Numbered from the stretch's first letter, positions 24,877 through 33,597 are shown. The stretch is DNA of 40,416 nt from Thermoproteus sp. CP80 (GCF_002077075.2 NZ_LCWM02000003.1:30762-71177); one strand, 5' to 3'. The notes: generated by a model not told the origin, from the sequence alone. Numbers and translations: made by a program.

Positions 24877-25193
24877 TCGTGGGTCCTCGTTATGTGGACG
24901 AGCAAAGCCTCCCGATCGACGAACTCCCTGCCGCAGACGCCGCAGAAATACCTATTGTCCTCGCCCACCGCGAAGTGGCCACGGATGTGGTTCCTCACAT
25001 CGTTTTTCTTAACCTTGGCGTTACATATCCCGCAGATGACGTCGTTGCCCGACGGCTTCACGTGCTTCATGTAGTGGGACACGGCGTTGTCCCAATCTAT
25101 CGCGGCGCCGCATATGGTGCATTTATACTCAGTCGCCGCCACGAAATACCCATTGCCCCTGGCCTGGCAGATCAGGCAGATTTCGCCGGCCAT
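24873..25193 (-). CDS. Small multi-zinc-finger protein (C2H2-like)
   Basis: A 106-aa protein with four Cys pairs: CLICQ, CTICG, CGIC and CGVCG. The last three are followed by spaced histidines (HYMKH, HIRGH, HITRTH), so it holds about three C2H2-type fingers plus one orphan pair. It is likely a nucleic-acid- or protein-binding factor, but the target is unknown. The ATG at 25193 is chosen because a TATTAAA element lies about 24 bases upstream. The frame is open further upstream without family-like sequence. Coupled to carS by a four-base overlap. Confidence 0.8.
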   Translation of the reverse strand: MAGEICLICQARGNGYFVAATEYKCTICGAAIDWDNAVSHYMKHVKPSGNDVICGICNAKVKKNDVRNHIRGHFAVGEDNRYFCGVCGREFVDREALLVHITRTHE

Positions 25194-25210
25194 GCGGCTG
25201 GGGGAGTAGC

Positions 25211-25223
25211 TTTTATTAAATTT
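25211..25223. promoter_or_regulatory. Shared TATA element of a divergent pair
   Basis: TTTTATTAAATTT lies midway between the zinc-finger ATG (25193, minus) and the GTG at 25239 (plus). It can be read as a TATA box in both directions at about 22-25 bases from each start. Confidence 0.5.
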
Positions 25224-25238
25224 GACGCCGGCCTCCAC

Positions 25239-25712
25239 GTGTTCGGCATAGCTATGCCTGACTGGAGAGACGGCGTAATAGCCGTGGTCAAGGCGGACGA
25301 GTCCGTGAGGGACGCGGTTGCGCACGTGATGTCGTCCTGCGGGGTCTCCACCTTAAATACAGCGGAGCTGCCGAGGTATAAATTATCATGTATAGAAATT
25401 CTCTTGAAAAAATATAAGTATGAATCTATAATATATATAACAGATATTTATGGCATAGTAAATAGGGTAGCCCTGAAGAGCGGCGTAGGCCGCTCGGCCC
25501 TCTTCGAGGCGGCGTGGGCCTATCTATCCAGACATATCTGCGGGGGGATCGACGCGGCGGAGTGCGACGGCGAGACGAAGTTGTCGTGTTGCGGATCGAG
25601 CTGCGGCGCCTTGTGCGAGCTGGCCAAGCTGGAGGCCAACATGAGGCGCGGGGTCGTGGTGGATCTGACGAGGAAGCTGGCCGAGGCCCTAGGCGTATCT
25701 CAACACATCTAG
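25239..25712 (+). CDS. Unknown cysteine-cluster protein
   Basis: About 157 aa, family not recognised. The N-terminal half begins with a beta-strand (DGVIAVVKADESVRDAVAHVMSS) and the middle is AT-rich and Lys/Tyr/Ile-rich (25376-25466). The C-terminal half has a compact cysteine cluster (CGGIDAAEC, then LSCCGSSCGALCELAKLE) that could bind zinc or an iron-sulfur cluster. The GTG at 25239 fits a leaderless start from the shared TATA element; the ATG at 25254 is an alternative that would leave a 15-base leader. Its 3' end overlaps the convergent radical SAM gene by 24 bases. Codon use supports a real gene. Confidence 0.6.
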   Translation: MFGIAMPDWRDGVIAVVKADESVRDAVAHVMSSCGVSTLNTAELPRYKLSCIEILLKKYKYESIIYITDIYGIVNRVALKSGVGRSALFEAAWAYLSRHICGGIDAAECDGETKLSCCGSSCGALCELAKLEANMRRGVVVDLTRKLAEALGVSQHI

Positions 25713-27275
25713 GCGTTTCTCGTTCCATTTGGCTCTCAACATCTCCTTATACCGCTCTATGTCAGGCTCTATGCTGTCCAGCTTCTTCTCTGCATAGTTT
25801 ATGAAATAATTTGTTAATAATCTAATGGGCGAGTAGCGGAGGCCTTTGAAATAGAACTTGTTGACTATATCGCGGGCCCAGAAGATGGAGTGCTTCGCGA
25901 CCACCTTCAAGAGGTCTATATGTTCAGGGTATAGGTTCATTTTATCCAGCCAGCCTGTCTTCTCGGCCTTGACGTGGCTCATGGGCACGTAGAACAGCGG
26001 GACTATGAGGGATCTGTACGGCCTCAGCCGCTCTATCAGCTCTATGGTCTGAACCACGTCGTCGGGCTGCTCGCCGGGGAGACCCACTATGAGGGTCACC
26101 GCGGGTATGAGCTTGAGCTCGTGCATTATGGCCATGGACTCCTCAACGATATCATGCCACTGCTCTATCTTGTAGGGCGCCGCCTTGCCCGGCATTATCT
26201 GTTTGGCGACCCTCACGGACCCGGTCTCCAGCCCTATCTCGGCGCCCCACCAGTCCTGATGCTCATCCTCTATTATGTCGGCTATCTTCGTCATGAGTTT
26301 CCCGTATTTCCTCTCGGCGAGCAGAACCGCCACGAAGGTGGTGTGGCTCCACCCAACCTTTCTGTAGTACCTCTTGGCCAGCTTATGTAGCTCTATGAGG
26401 GCCGTGGGGTTTAGCTCAACCCCGTTGGACCCGTATAGAGGCACCTCGTCAGAGTGCAGAATGCCGTCGATTACGCCGGCCCTCGCGTTGACCTTCAGCT
26501 CCTCCTCGATCTTGCTGAGGGGATACCACCTCAGAGGCCTCAACGTGACTGAGCAGAAGGCGCAGCCCCTGGGGCATCCCCTGCCTATTTCGACCAAGCC
26601 GTTTATGGAGGCTCCCTTGATGGTGGGGATCTCCTCGACGCTCGGGGCCTCGGAGGCCCCCACGTAGATATACCTCGGCGGCGTCTTCCCCTCCAGAGTA
26701 TTCTTGACTATCTCCACTATCAGCCTGTCACCCTCCCCGTCGAATATCGTGTCTATGCCCCAGCGCTCCACCAAGTCTGGGTAGTAGAGCCACTGCCAGG
26801 CCGCCGGCCCCCCGACCATGACCTTCAAGCCGCCCGCCCTCTTGGCCTCCCGTATATGCCCCTCTATCCGTTCCATGAACCTCCTGAAGAGGTAAGCGTT
26901 GAGGGTCTCTCTGCCGAGTATGACGCCCCAAGTGCTCGACGGGGGATTTACGCCGAAGTAGTCGTGGTGGCTCAACATCAGGATCTTGGCGCTCTTGAGG
27001 TATCTAGGGACGTGGTCTGGATCTATTATGACGGCGTTTATGCCCGCATCTAGCAATTTAGCCTCTATCTTCCTCATGCCGTAGGGCGCCTGCGCGGGCC
27101 TCCCCATCTTGTCCGTCTTGATCTTCGGCGCGAAGAGGAAGGTGTGGAATCTCTCGGAGAAACCGAAGGGGAGCTCGACGAAAACGGGCCCGGTGGTGCC
27201 GAAGCCCAAAAACTCCTTCCCGTGGTAGTTGCTCATCATGCCCCTATCCGTGGTCAACACAACGTCGAAACCCAT
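25689..27275 (-). CDS. COG1032-type radical SAM enzyme
   Basis: A 528-aa protein with an N-terminal cobalamin-binding-like Rossmann region (about 60-200: INAVIIDPDHVPRYL, KVMVGGPAAWQWL and IFDGEGDRLIVEIV). The radical SAM core has GRGCPRGCAFC (C234, C238, C241). Later blocks are GLETGSVRVAKQIMPG, TLIVGLPGEQPDDV and a helical C-terminus. The opening TTDRGMMSNYHGKEFLGFG is characteristic of a widespread archaeal group of unknown substrate. The broad family includes enzymes that cyclise tetraether lipids in Sulfolobus, so a lipid role is possible but unproven. It shares a palindromic TATA box with the divergent gene at 27324. Confidence 0.85.
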   Translation of the reverse strand: MGFDVVLTTDRGMMSNYHGKEFLGFGTTGPVFVELPFGFSERFHTFLFAPKIKTDKMGRPAQAPYGMRKIEAKLLDAGINAVIIDPDHVPRYLKSAKILMLSHHDYFGVNPPSSTWGVILGRETLNAYLFRRFMERIEGHIREAKRAGGLKVMVGGPAAWQWLYYPDLVERWGIDTIFDGEGDRLIVEIVKNTLEGKTPPRYIYVGASEAPSVEEIPTIKGASINGLVEIGRGCPRGCAFCSVTLRPLRWYPLSKIEEELKVNARAGVIDGILHSDEVPLYGSNGVELNPTALIELHKLAKRYYRKVGWSHTTFVAVLLAERKYGKLMTKIADIIEDEHQDWWGAEIGLETGSVRVAKQIMPGKAAPYKIEQWHDIVEESMAIMHELKLIPAVTLIVGLPGEQPDDVVQTIELIERLRPYRSLIVPLFYVPMSHVKAEKTGWLDKMNLYPEHIDLLKVVAKHSIFWARDIVNKFYFKGLRYSPIRLLTNYFINYAEKKLDSIEPDIERYKEMLRAKWNEKRLDVLRYA

Positions 27276-27296
27276 AGACGAGTTCCGTTACGTCAA

Positions 27297-27302
27297 TTTA
27301 AA
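27297..27302. promoter_or_regulatory. Symmetric bidirectional TATA box
   Basis: TTTAAA is centred at 27299.5, exactly halfway (24.5 bases) between the minus-strand ATG at 27275 and the plus-strand ATG at 27324. The palindrome is the only TATA-like element in the 48-base gap, so one site probably serves both leaderless genes. Confidence 0.65.
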
Positions 27303-27323
27303 GTATTGCAGTCGTAGGCCGCC

Positions 27324-27953
27324 ATGGACGTGATAGAGCTGCGGCCTGTGGACAGGCGGGAGGTCGAGGAGGTGCTCGCCGCGTTGAGGGAATTCGGGGA
27401 GGTGCCCGCCGACGTCGTCCTGATATTTGCGGACAGAGACTCTGCGAGGGAGCTGGCCGGAGCCGACGTTGAGGGGGCCAAGGCCGTCGAGAGCGGGGGC
27501 CATTACGCCGTAGTCGTGGTGAGTCCCGACAAGCTGTCGCTGTGGCGCGAGCTGGCGGCCATAAGCGCGTTGAACGATGTGGATGCCGTGTCCATATGGG
27601 CGCGGCCCGAGCACGCCGTCGGCGAGCTCGCGGGGATTCTGTCGGCGGCCCTCTATAGACGCGTGGTGGATCTATATATAGCGCGGAGGGACGTCCGGCT
27701 GTTGGCGGCCCGCTTCAACCCGCAGGACATACCGGTGGAGGCCGACGACGTGAGGAGATCCTTGGTCTACACGCTGGCTCTGGACGCGACTGTCAGCATG
27801 GCGGTCGCCGGCTTCAAAAGCCTCGCCGAGGAGCTCTACCTACGCGCCAGAAGGATCCCGATATACAACCTCTACGGCAGATTTAGGGATTTTGTCATAA
27901 AGAACTTTAAGTTCGAGTATATATACAATTATTTATCCCTATTTAGTCCGTGA
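27324..27953 (+). CDS. Unknown conserved-looking protein
   Basis: A 209-aa protein I do not recognise. The first 100 residues look alpha/beta ([40 protein letters not shown]). The rest is mainly helical, ending in an AT-rich segment coding [21 protein letters not shown]. No membrane segments or metal motifs are seen. The ATG lies at leaderless distance from the shared TTTAAA box. Its 3' end overlaps the convergent radA gene by 11 bases. Confidence 0.6.
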   Translation: MDVIELRPVDRREVEEVLAALREFGEVPADVVLIFADRDSARELAGADVEGAKAVESGGHYAVVVVSPDKLSLWRELAAISALNDVDAVSIWARPEHAVGELAGILSAALYRRVVDLYIARRDVRLLAARFNPQDIPVEADDVRRSLVYTLALDATVSMAVAGFKSLAEELYLRARRIPIYNLYGRFRDFVIKNFKFEYIYNYLSLFSP

Positions 27954-28956
27954 GGCCGTCCTCAGTTATTTTAAATGTGGCCTCCCGCTCGGGGTGGTAG
28001 GGCGAGTCGAAGATCTTCGCTATCCTTATGTTCTCCTTGCTCTTCCTGAGCCACAGCCGGTAGGTTGCGCCGTGGGCCAGCACGTTGCCTCCGGCGGGCC
28101 TCAGCGGATTGCCGAAAAACACGTCCGGCTGGGCCATCACCTGGTTGGTCACGACGACAGCCACATCGTAGGCGTCGGCCACCTTCAGGAGATCCGCTAT
28201 GTGTTTATTGAGCTTCTGTTGCCTCTCGGCCAGGTTCTCCCTGCCCGGGAACTCGGCGCGGAAGTGGGCCACTATCGAGTCGACCATCAGCAACTTTACG
28301 TTATCTTGCTTTATGATCCGCCTGGCTTGTTCCACCAAGATCATCTGGTGGTCAGAGGAGTAGGCCCTGGCGTAGTATATGTTCTTAAGCGCCTGGTCCG
28401 GATCGAGGCTCCGCGCTCTGGCCATCTGCGTAATGCGCTCAGGGCGGAACGTGTTCTCCGTATCTATGTATATGGCCTTGGCGCTGAGCCCGCCTCTATC
28501 CTCGGGAAGCTGGACCATCACGGCCAGCTGGTGGCAGAACTGCGTCTTCCCGGCGCCGAACTCACCGGCGACCTCGGTCACCGCGCCCGTCTCCACGCCT
28601 CCGTTCAGCAGCTCGTCCAGGGAACGCACGCCGGTGGATATACGCTTTATGTTGACGCGCCTTCTGTATACATCAAGGGCCGATATGAAGCCGGACAGCC
28701 CCAGCATGCTCCTGGCCGCCTCTATTATCTGCACGGCCCTCTCCTCATTGCCTATGATATCTGCTATCTCCTTGACGGAGGCGAAGGCGAGATCCCTCAC
28801 TGTGTAGTACCCTCTCTCTTTAAGTTTCTGGCCCGTCACCTTGCCGATGCCCTCCAGCTCCTCTACGTCCAGCTCGGCTTGTCCGGCTGCAGGCCGCTCC
28901 ACCACCTCCACCTCCGGCTCCTCCTGAGCCTCCTCCCTCTTCTTCGGCCTCGGCAC
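27943..28956 (-). CDS. radA: DNA repair and recombination protein RadA
   Basis: The archaeal RecA/Rad51 recombinase that forms filaments on single-stranded DNA and catalyses strand exchange. The 337-aa protein has an N-terminal helix-hairpin-helix domain ([27 protein letters not shown], about 34-60), Walker A GEFGAGKT (131-138), Walker [16 protein letters not shown] and the L2 region [25 protein letters not shown] charged tail of about 30 residues precedes the HhH domain. It starts with GTG at 28956, with TTTATAA centred 26 bases upstream (28979-28985). No intein. Confidence 0.97.
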   Translation of the reverse strand: MPRPKKREEAQEEPEVEVVERPAAGQAELDVEELEGIGKVTGQKLKERGYYTVRDLAFASVKEIADIIGNEERAVQIIEAARSMLGLSGFISALDVYRRRVNIKRISTGVRSLDELLNGGVETGAVTEVAGEFGAGKTQFCHQLAVMVQLPEDRGGLSAKAIYIDTENTFRPERITQMARARSLDPDQALKNIYYARAYSSDHQMILVEQARRIIKQDNVKLLMVDSIVAHFRAEFPGRENLAERQQKLNKHIADLLKVADAYDVAVVVTNQVMAQPDVFFGNPLRPAGGNVLAHGATYRLWLRKSKENIRIAKIFDSPYHPEREATFKITEDGLTD

Positions 28957-28978
28957 GTCTTAAATATCGGTCCGAACA

Positions 28979-28985
28979 TTATAAA
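28979..28985 (-). promoter_or_regulatory. TATA box of radA
   Basis: TTTATAA on the minus strand, 26 bases upstream of the radA GTG. A separate plus-strand box (TTTTATA, 29039-29045) serves the divergent methyltransferase gene. Confidence 0.6.
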
Positions 28986-29061
28986 CTTGATGGAGAGCTT
29001 ACTGGCGCCGATGGATGAGGCCGGGGTCAGGGACTGACTTTTATAGTGCGCACTACGTATC

Positions 29062-29889
29062 GTGGCCCTCAGGAATATGCTGAAGGGGGTCGTCCCCGAG
29101 GATCTTCTGGCGGCCGTGCCCTCGTCGTTCGACATAATAGGCTCGCGGCAGGGAGCCCTCGCCATCGTGGAGCTGCCCGACGAGCTAGAGCCCTACAAGT
29201 TGGAGATAGCGGATGCCGTGAGGCGGCTGAATAAAAACATCAAGGCTGTGCTTAGACGCAGGGGGGCCAGGTCCGGTCCCTACAGGCTCTACAACTACGA
29301 GGTGTTGATAGAGGGGCCGACGGAGGTCGTGCACAGAGAGCACGGCTACCTCATAAAGGTGGACCCCACAAAGGTCTACTTCTCTCCCAGGGATCAGAGC
29401 GACAGAGCCGAGCTGGCCGATATGGCCCAAGACGGCGAGCGGATACTCTACCTGTTCGCCGGCGTCGGGCCGTACGCCGTGGCCATAGCCAAGAGGCGGA
29501 AAGTCCGCTGGATATACGCCGTCGAGCTGAACCCCTGGGGCTTCAAGTATATGGTGGAAAACGTCAAGATGAACAAGCTGACCTCGGTGGTGCCGGTCAA
29601 GGCCGACGTGGCGGATTTCTGCTCAGCCTTCGCCGCCAGAGCCGACAGGGTCTTGATGACGTTGCCGCTGGGCGCGAAGGACTATCTGGACCTCGTCCTC
29701 AGGTGCGTCGAGGACGGCGGATATCTCCACTTCTACTACACCGGGCCCGAGGAGGATCCATTCGGCGAGGCTGAGGAGCTCGTAAGGTCTCTATGTGGCG
29801 GATGCGCCGTAGTGAGCCGGAAAATCGTGAGGGACTACGCTCCGCATGTATACAAAATAAGGATCGACGTAAGGGTCAGAAGAACCTAG
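29062..29889 (+). CDS. Trm5/Taw22-like tRNA (guanine-37) methyltransferase
   Basis: A SAM-dependent tRNA methyltransferase of the Trm5/TYW2 group, 275 aa. Recognised by LKGVVPEDLLAAVPSSFDIIGSRQGALAIVELPDELEPYK, then KVYFSPRDQSDRAELADM, the SAM-binding LYLFAGVGPYAVAIAK and YAVELNPWGFKYMVENVKMN. The N-terminal D1 domain of long Trm5 forms is missing. The catalytic-loop motif, usually NLP or NPP, reads TLPLGAKDYL, with Thr for Asn. Likely substrate is G37 or 4-demethylwyosine-37 of tRNA. GTG at 29062 is used; the TATA box is about 20 bases upstream, slightly close, and the ATG at 29077 is an alternative. Confidence 0.85.
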   Translation: MALRNMLKGVVPEDLLAAVPSSFDIIGSRQGALAIVELPDELEPYKLEIADAVRRLNKNIKAVLRRRGARSGPYRLYNYEVLIEGPTEVVHREHGYLIKVDPTKVYFSPRDQSDRAELADMAQDGERILYLFAGVGPYAVAIAKRRKVRWIYAVELNPWGFKYMVENVKMNKLTSVVPVKADVADFCSAFAARADRVLMTLPLGAKDYLDLVLRCVEDGGYLHFYYTGPEEDPFGEAEELVRSLCGGCAVVSRKIVRDYAPHVYKIRIDVRVRRT

Positions 29890-30352
29890 GGGTCTCCTGG
29901 CCGCCTCCCCTCCTCCTTCCGCCGCCCTCGCCCTGTCCCTGTGCCCCCCTCTGCATTATGTAGAGGGTGACGACCTCGGGGACCTTGCCCTCCTTGGCGT
30001 ATTTCGCCAGCAGATCGCGGTATTCCGACGTGTGGTCTATGTCGACTTGGATGAACTTCACGGCGACTTCGCGCAACATGCTCTCGAGACGTCTGAGCAT
30101 GTCCAGCGGCATTATGGCGGTGACGAGCGGGTTGTTCAGCCACGACTCGAAGTCCTTCAACACGCGGCCTATATAGTTCAGCATGGCCTGGGCCGAGTAG
30201 AGCAGGGTCAGCCGGTCGGCGACCTCCATGACCTTTCCGTGGGTCTCCAGGTCGTTCACTATCCGTTGCTGTTCCTTGACCCACTGCTCCAGCCGCTCTA
30301 TCATGCTCTCCAGGTAGTCCATTATCGGCTCTGAGGCCGGTACATCCGACAT
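29876..30352 (-). CDS. DUF2153 family protein
   Basis: A 158-aa, mainly helical protein matching the archaeal DUF2153 pattern (MDYLESMIERLEQWVKEQQRIVNDLETHGKVMEVADRLTLLYSAQAMLNYIGRVLKDFESWL). The C-terminus is a Gly/Arg-rich tail (GGGRRRGGGQ). Function is unknown; the helical bundle and basic tail suggest nucleic-acid or complex binding, which is inference. The ATG at 30352 is preferred over the in-frame ATG at 30373, because the TATA box (30374-30380) overlaps the latter and sits 25 bases from the former. It overlaps the Trm5-like gene at the 3' end. Confidence 0.75.
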   Translation of the reverse strand: MSDVPASEPIMDYLESMIERLEQWVKEQQRIVNDLETHGKVMEVADRLTLLYSAQAMLNYIGRVLKDFESWLNNPLVTAIMPLDMLRRLESMLREVAVKFIQVDIDHTSEYRDLLAKYAKEGKVPEVVTLYIMQRGAQGQGEGGGRRRGGGQETPRFF

Positions 30353-30398
30353 ACGTAGCACATCGTCCGACATTAATAAAGTTATGTTTCCGCCGAGG

Positions 30399-31988
30399 CT
30401 AGAGAAGGGAGGCGAACAGCAGCGGGGCCAGTATCAGATAGACCACTGCCAACGCCCCCAGCCTCTTGTAGCTCTCCACCACGCTCCTTATCTTGGCGAA
30501 GTTGGGCCCGAACACGTCCGCCTCGATCTCCAGCACCCTGTAGGCCCCCCTCCTGGCCCCCAGGGAGCTCTCGGCCGCGGCGACGGCCCTGTTGACCAGC
30601 TTGAGGAGCTCCTCGCGCCGTATGCCGGAGCCCACCACCCTGTAGCCGCCTCCGCCGACGCCCATGCCGGTAGACGCATGGGTGTCTGTGGTGATGGCCT
30701 CGACTAGGGCATAGGCGCCGCTAAGTCTGTCCCGCAGCTCCCTATAGAACGAGCCGTCCATGTTGTTCCCGTCGAATATCAGCAAGAGGCTCTTCTGCCC
30801 GTCGCAGTCGGTTACGACGGCAGCAACTCCCCCGGCCCCCAGCTCAAGCCTCAAGGGGTCCACCAGCGAGGAGTCGGCTCTGCCTATCCCTATCTTGAAG
30901 TCGCGGCAGCCCTCGGCCCTCGATGCGTCGTCGAGAGCCCTCTGGAGGGAGGCCACGTCGTCGTCATCCCACCGAAGAGGACCGTCGAACTTGTTCTGCG
31001 CGTCCACCATCACGTAGCCTCTGGGGTCCACCCTCTGCGCCACGTCCAGAGGCACGTCGTCGGAGGCCGAGTTGACCCGCGACACTATGGCCAGCGGCGG
31101 GCCGACCCCCAGCGAATAGGACGTCAGCCTCACGTCGCCGACCTCTATCCTCCTAGGCCTTATGCCCCTCAGCACGTCGACGGCCTGCATGGAGGACGCG
31201 GCCCTGAAGACCTCGCTGACTATCCTCTCGACGTCGTCGGAAGACACCGGATCGCGCTCGTGGCCGCCTACGCCGTGGATGAACACAACGTCGTAGCCTC
31301 CTCTGAGCCCTCTGGCGACGAGCTTCTCCACCAGGATGCCCCCGCCGACGTTCCTAAACGGCCCTGGGTGGAAATCCGAGACGACAACCAAGTGCCTCCC
31401 CTCTATGAGGTATAGATGGATCTTACCCAAGTCCTTAACCCCCAGAGGCTTGAAGACGTGGTCGAACATGCCCTCGGCCGAGACCGAGGAGTAGAGAAAG
31501 CTGCTGAACATACACAGCGCGTCGCTGCCCTTGACTCTGCCCGCCAGATATTTCCTCAACAGCGGCATGGAGACGGCGTAGGCCGCGGCGACTGCCGCGA
31601 GCGGGTAGTCGCCTACATAGAGGTAATATAGCGGAGTTAATACGACAGGCGCCAGATATACGCCGTCCCTGCAGTGTAGGGACATGGACATGGAGGAGGC
31701 TATTACGGACGAGATCAGCAGGTAGTGCAGAGGAGGTCTGCCCAAAAGCAGGTCGAACAACGCGCCGAGGCCTAGGGCGAAGGAGGTGACCTTAAACACG
31801 GTGGTCCGCGTCCATAGGCGCCGCCCGACGAAGAAGAAGAACGCGTAGAAAATTAAAAAGAATATTATATATAATAAAGTTCTTTTAATAATAGTATCAA
31901 TTAGAATAACTATAATTAAAATATATGATAATATATTGGGCGCCTCGCTGAAGATGTTGCTATATGCCTCCTCGAACGTCCTCTTCAT
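30399..31988 (-). CDS. DUF2070 membrane protein
   Basis: A 529-aa archaeal membrane protein of unknown function. About six hydrophobic segments occupy residues 15-170, and one more is at the C-terminus (LAVVYLILAPLLFASLL). The large soluble part between them carries SDFHPGPFRNVGGGILVEKL, IHGVGGHERDPVSSDDV and VEAITTDTHASTGMGVGGGG, histidine- and aspartate-rich blocks typical of DUF2070 that look like a hydrolase or metal site. It overlaps the upstream gene by four bases. The segment 31849-31940, coding the first membrane helices, is strongly AT-rich. Confidence 0.85.
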   Translation of the reverse strand: MKRTFEEAYSNIFSEAPNILSYILIIVILIDTIIKRTLLYIIFFLIFYAFFFFVGRRLWTRTTVFKVTSFALGLGALFDLLLGRPPLHYLLISSVIASSMSMSLHCRDGVYLAPVVLTPLYYLYVGDYPLAAVAAAYAVSMPLLRKYLAGRVKGSDALCMFSSFLYSSVSAEGMFDHVFKPLGVKDLGKIHLYLIEGRHLVVVSDFHPGPFRNVGGGILVEKLVARGLRGGYDVVFIHGVGGHERDPVSSDDVERIVSEVFRAASSMQAVDVLRGIRPRRIEVGDVRLTSYSLGVGPPLAIVSRVNSASDDVPLDVAQRVDPRGYVMVDAQNKFDGPLRWDDDDVASLQRALDDASRAEGCRDFKIGIGRADSSLVDPLRLELGAGGVAAVVTDCDGQKSLLLIFDGNNMDGSFYRELRDRLSGAYALVEAITTDTHASTGMGVGGGGYRVVGSGIRREELLKLVNRAVAAAESSLGARRGAYRVLEIEADVFGPNFAKIRSVVESYKRLGALAVVYLILAPLLFASLL

Positions 31989-32857
31989 AGACTTTCAATA
32001 TATGAACGTAAAGCCATGGATTGTGAATGAGATGAGATATACTTGCTGAGATATGTATTATGCCTAGGAAATCTATATATGTATAACATTTCGTTTACGA
32101 GATCCAGCGCCATGTATCCGCTCGGCGAGATCTCGAGCTCGGCCAGCCTGTTGGCGACGGACCTATGGACTCCGGGATTCACGTAGGGATGCATGAGGAC
32201 CGCGTAGTCAACGCCGTACCTCAAGTAGTCGTTCACGGCGGAGAAGCCCATGTGCACCGTCCTAGTGATATCCATATACTTAATACTGATAATATATTTA
32301 TTATCAAGCTTTATCAAAATATCTATTTGTGTATTATACTTATTTATTAACTGAGGTATAAATGATATTTTAGTTAATATTTTCTCGACTTTTCCCCACA
32401 TAAAATATCCGGCGGAGCCCACATAGCCGGTAAACGCCTCTATGGGATCCCCCCCGGAGATGCCCGAAAGGCTCACCGCGTAGGGCCTCTTGATCTGTTG
32501 CGCCCCCTCGTCCTCCACAGGTAGATAGTCGAGCAACCTCTCGTTCAGCGCCGTGTGGGGCACGTAGTAGAAATCGCCCAAGCCCTCCGCCAGCCCGGCC
32601 CTCGACATCGCTTGAAGCTGCCGGCATATTCCAGACCCGCCGGAGCAGTCGACGAGGAGGCTCCCCGAGAGGAAGCCGAAGGCCCTATTCTTTATGCCGT
32701 TGTTCCTCAGGGAGGCTAGGGCCCTCAGCGCCTCGCCGGGCACTTCGACTACCCTCTCCAGTATTGCCTCCTGGGGATAGAGCTCGCCGGCCCTCTCGGC
32801 CTCGCCCCTATAGTCGGCCGGAGTGCACGAGAGCCTCGCGGCGCAGAGCAGATCCAC
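31985..32857 (-). CDS. Unknown protein, weakly nuclease-like
   Basis: A 290-aa protein I do not recognise. An N-terminal helical part with several Cys is followed by an AT-rich core (about residues 155-200). This core contains YNTQIDILIKLDNKYIISIKYMD, an alternating beta pattern like the D-x-n-[E/S]-x-K core of PD-(D/E)XK nucleases (D179, then S191-I-K193), followed by VDYAVLMHPYV. The Glu is replaced by Ser, so this is only a suggestion. Start GTG 32857 with a TTATTA-like box about 23 bases upstream. Coupled to the DUF2070 gene by a four-base overlap, so they probably work together. Confidence 0.6.
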   Translation of the reverse strand: MDLLCAARLSCTPADYRGEAERAGELYPQEAILERVVEVPGEALRALASLRNNGIKNRAFGFLSGSLLVDCSGGSGICRQLQAMSRAGLAEGLGDFYYVPHTALNERLLDYLPVEDEGAQQIKRPYAVSLSGISGGDPIEAFTGYVGSAGYFMWGKVEKILTKISFIPQLINKYNTQIDILIKLDNKYIISIKYMDITRTVHMGFSAVNDYLRYGVDYAVLMHPYVNPGVHRSVANRLAELEISPSGYMALDLVNEMLYIYRFPRHNTYLSKYISSHSQSMALRSYIESL

Positions 32858-32944
32858 GGAACCACAAGCCCTTTAATAATTTTTCAGACAATCGAGCGCT
32901 CTTCACCGATCCAGCCGGGGATAAGTCATCACAGCCTCTCTCCG

Positions 32945-33535
32945 CTACATGTATTTTAATAGGCCTCCCCCGCCTCCGATGAATCTCGCGAGATCCTCCT
33001 CGAGGGCGCCCCTCAGCTTGGGGTTGTAGAGCGCGGCCGCCGGGTGGTACGTCACACAGAGGGTGGTGTCGACGGCGCCTATGCGGACCTCAAAGCACTT
33101 GCCCCTCACGTCCGCGATCTTCGCGATTTTGCGGCCGGCGAGGCCCATCAGCGTCCTGGCGCTGTGTACGCCAAGGGCTATTATCAGCCTGGGTCTAACC
33201 GCCGCTATCTGCTCCACCAGATAGGGCGTACACGCGGCTATCTCGTCCTCCAGAGGCTCTCTGTTGCCCGGAGGCCGGCACTTAACCACGTTTGTTATGA
33301 ACACGTCGCGCCCCCTATCTACGCCGTGTCTCGCCAATATGGCGGTCAGAAGCTTGCCGGCGGGCCCCACGAACGGCCTGCCCTCCTCGTCCTCCTTCTC
33401 GCCGGGCGCCTCGCCGACGATCATGACGCCCTTCTCCGCCCTTCCCTCGCCTGGAACCGCCAGCCGCCTGGTCTCGTGCAACCTGCACCTCGCGCATCTA
33501 CGTATCCGCTCGGCTATCTCCAGCAGCCTATCCAC
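32945..33535 (-). CDS. udg4: Uracil-DNA glycosylase, type 4 (iron-sulfur)
   Basis: Removes uracil formed by cytosine deamination from DNA. The 196-aa protein has the family motifs GEAPGE (41-46) and, near the C-terminus, TYHPAAALYNPKLR. Four cysteines (C14, C17, C86, C102) match the 4Fe-4S site of family 4 enzymes. Start GTG at 33535 with a TTAATTG-like element about 25 bases upstream. Together with endonuclease V and RadA it adds to the DNA-repair content of the window. Confidence 0.95.
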   Translation of the reverse strand: MDRLLEIAERIRRCARCRLHETRRLAVPGEGRAEKGVMIVGEAPGEKEDEEGRPFVGPAGKLLTAILARHGVDRGRDVFITNVVKCRPPGNREPLEDEIAACTPYLVEQIAAVRPRLIIALGVHSARTLMGLAGRKIAKIADVRGKCFEVRIGAVDTTLCVTYHPAAALYNPKLRGALEEDLARFIGGGGGLLKYM

Positions 33536-33570
33536 AGATGCCGCTTAATACATGCAATTAACTATTACCC

Positions 33571-33577
33571 TTTTTAT
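33571..33577 (+). promoter_or_regulatory. TATA box of the CdvA-like gene
   Basis: TTTTTAT centred about 24 bases upstream of the GTG at 33598, supporting that codon as a leaderless start. Confidence 0.55.
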
Positions 33578-33597
33578 CGCTCCGCGCGCCCAATGTC

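Noticed and set aside
28984-29038. Possible C/D box RNA (TGATGG-like, ATGGATGA and CTGA elements)
   Set aside because: The C box is imperfect, D' is only CTGG and spacing is irregular; the apparent closing stem is made of the two divergent TATA boxes.
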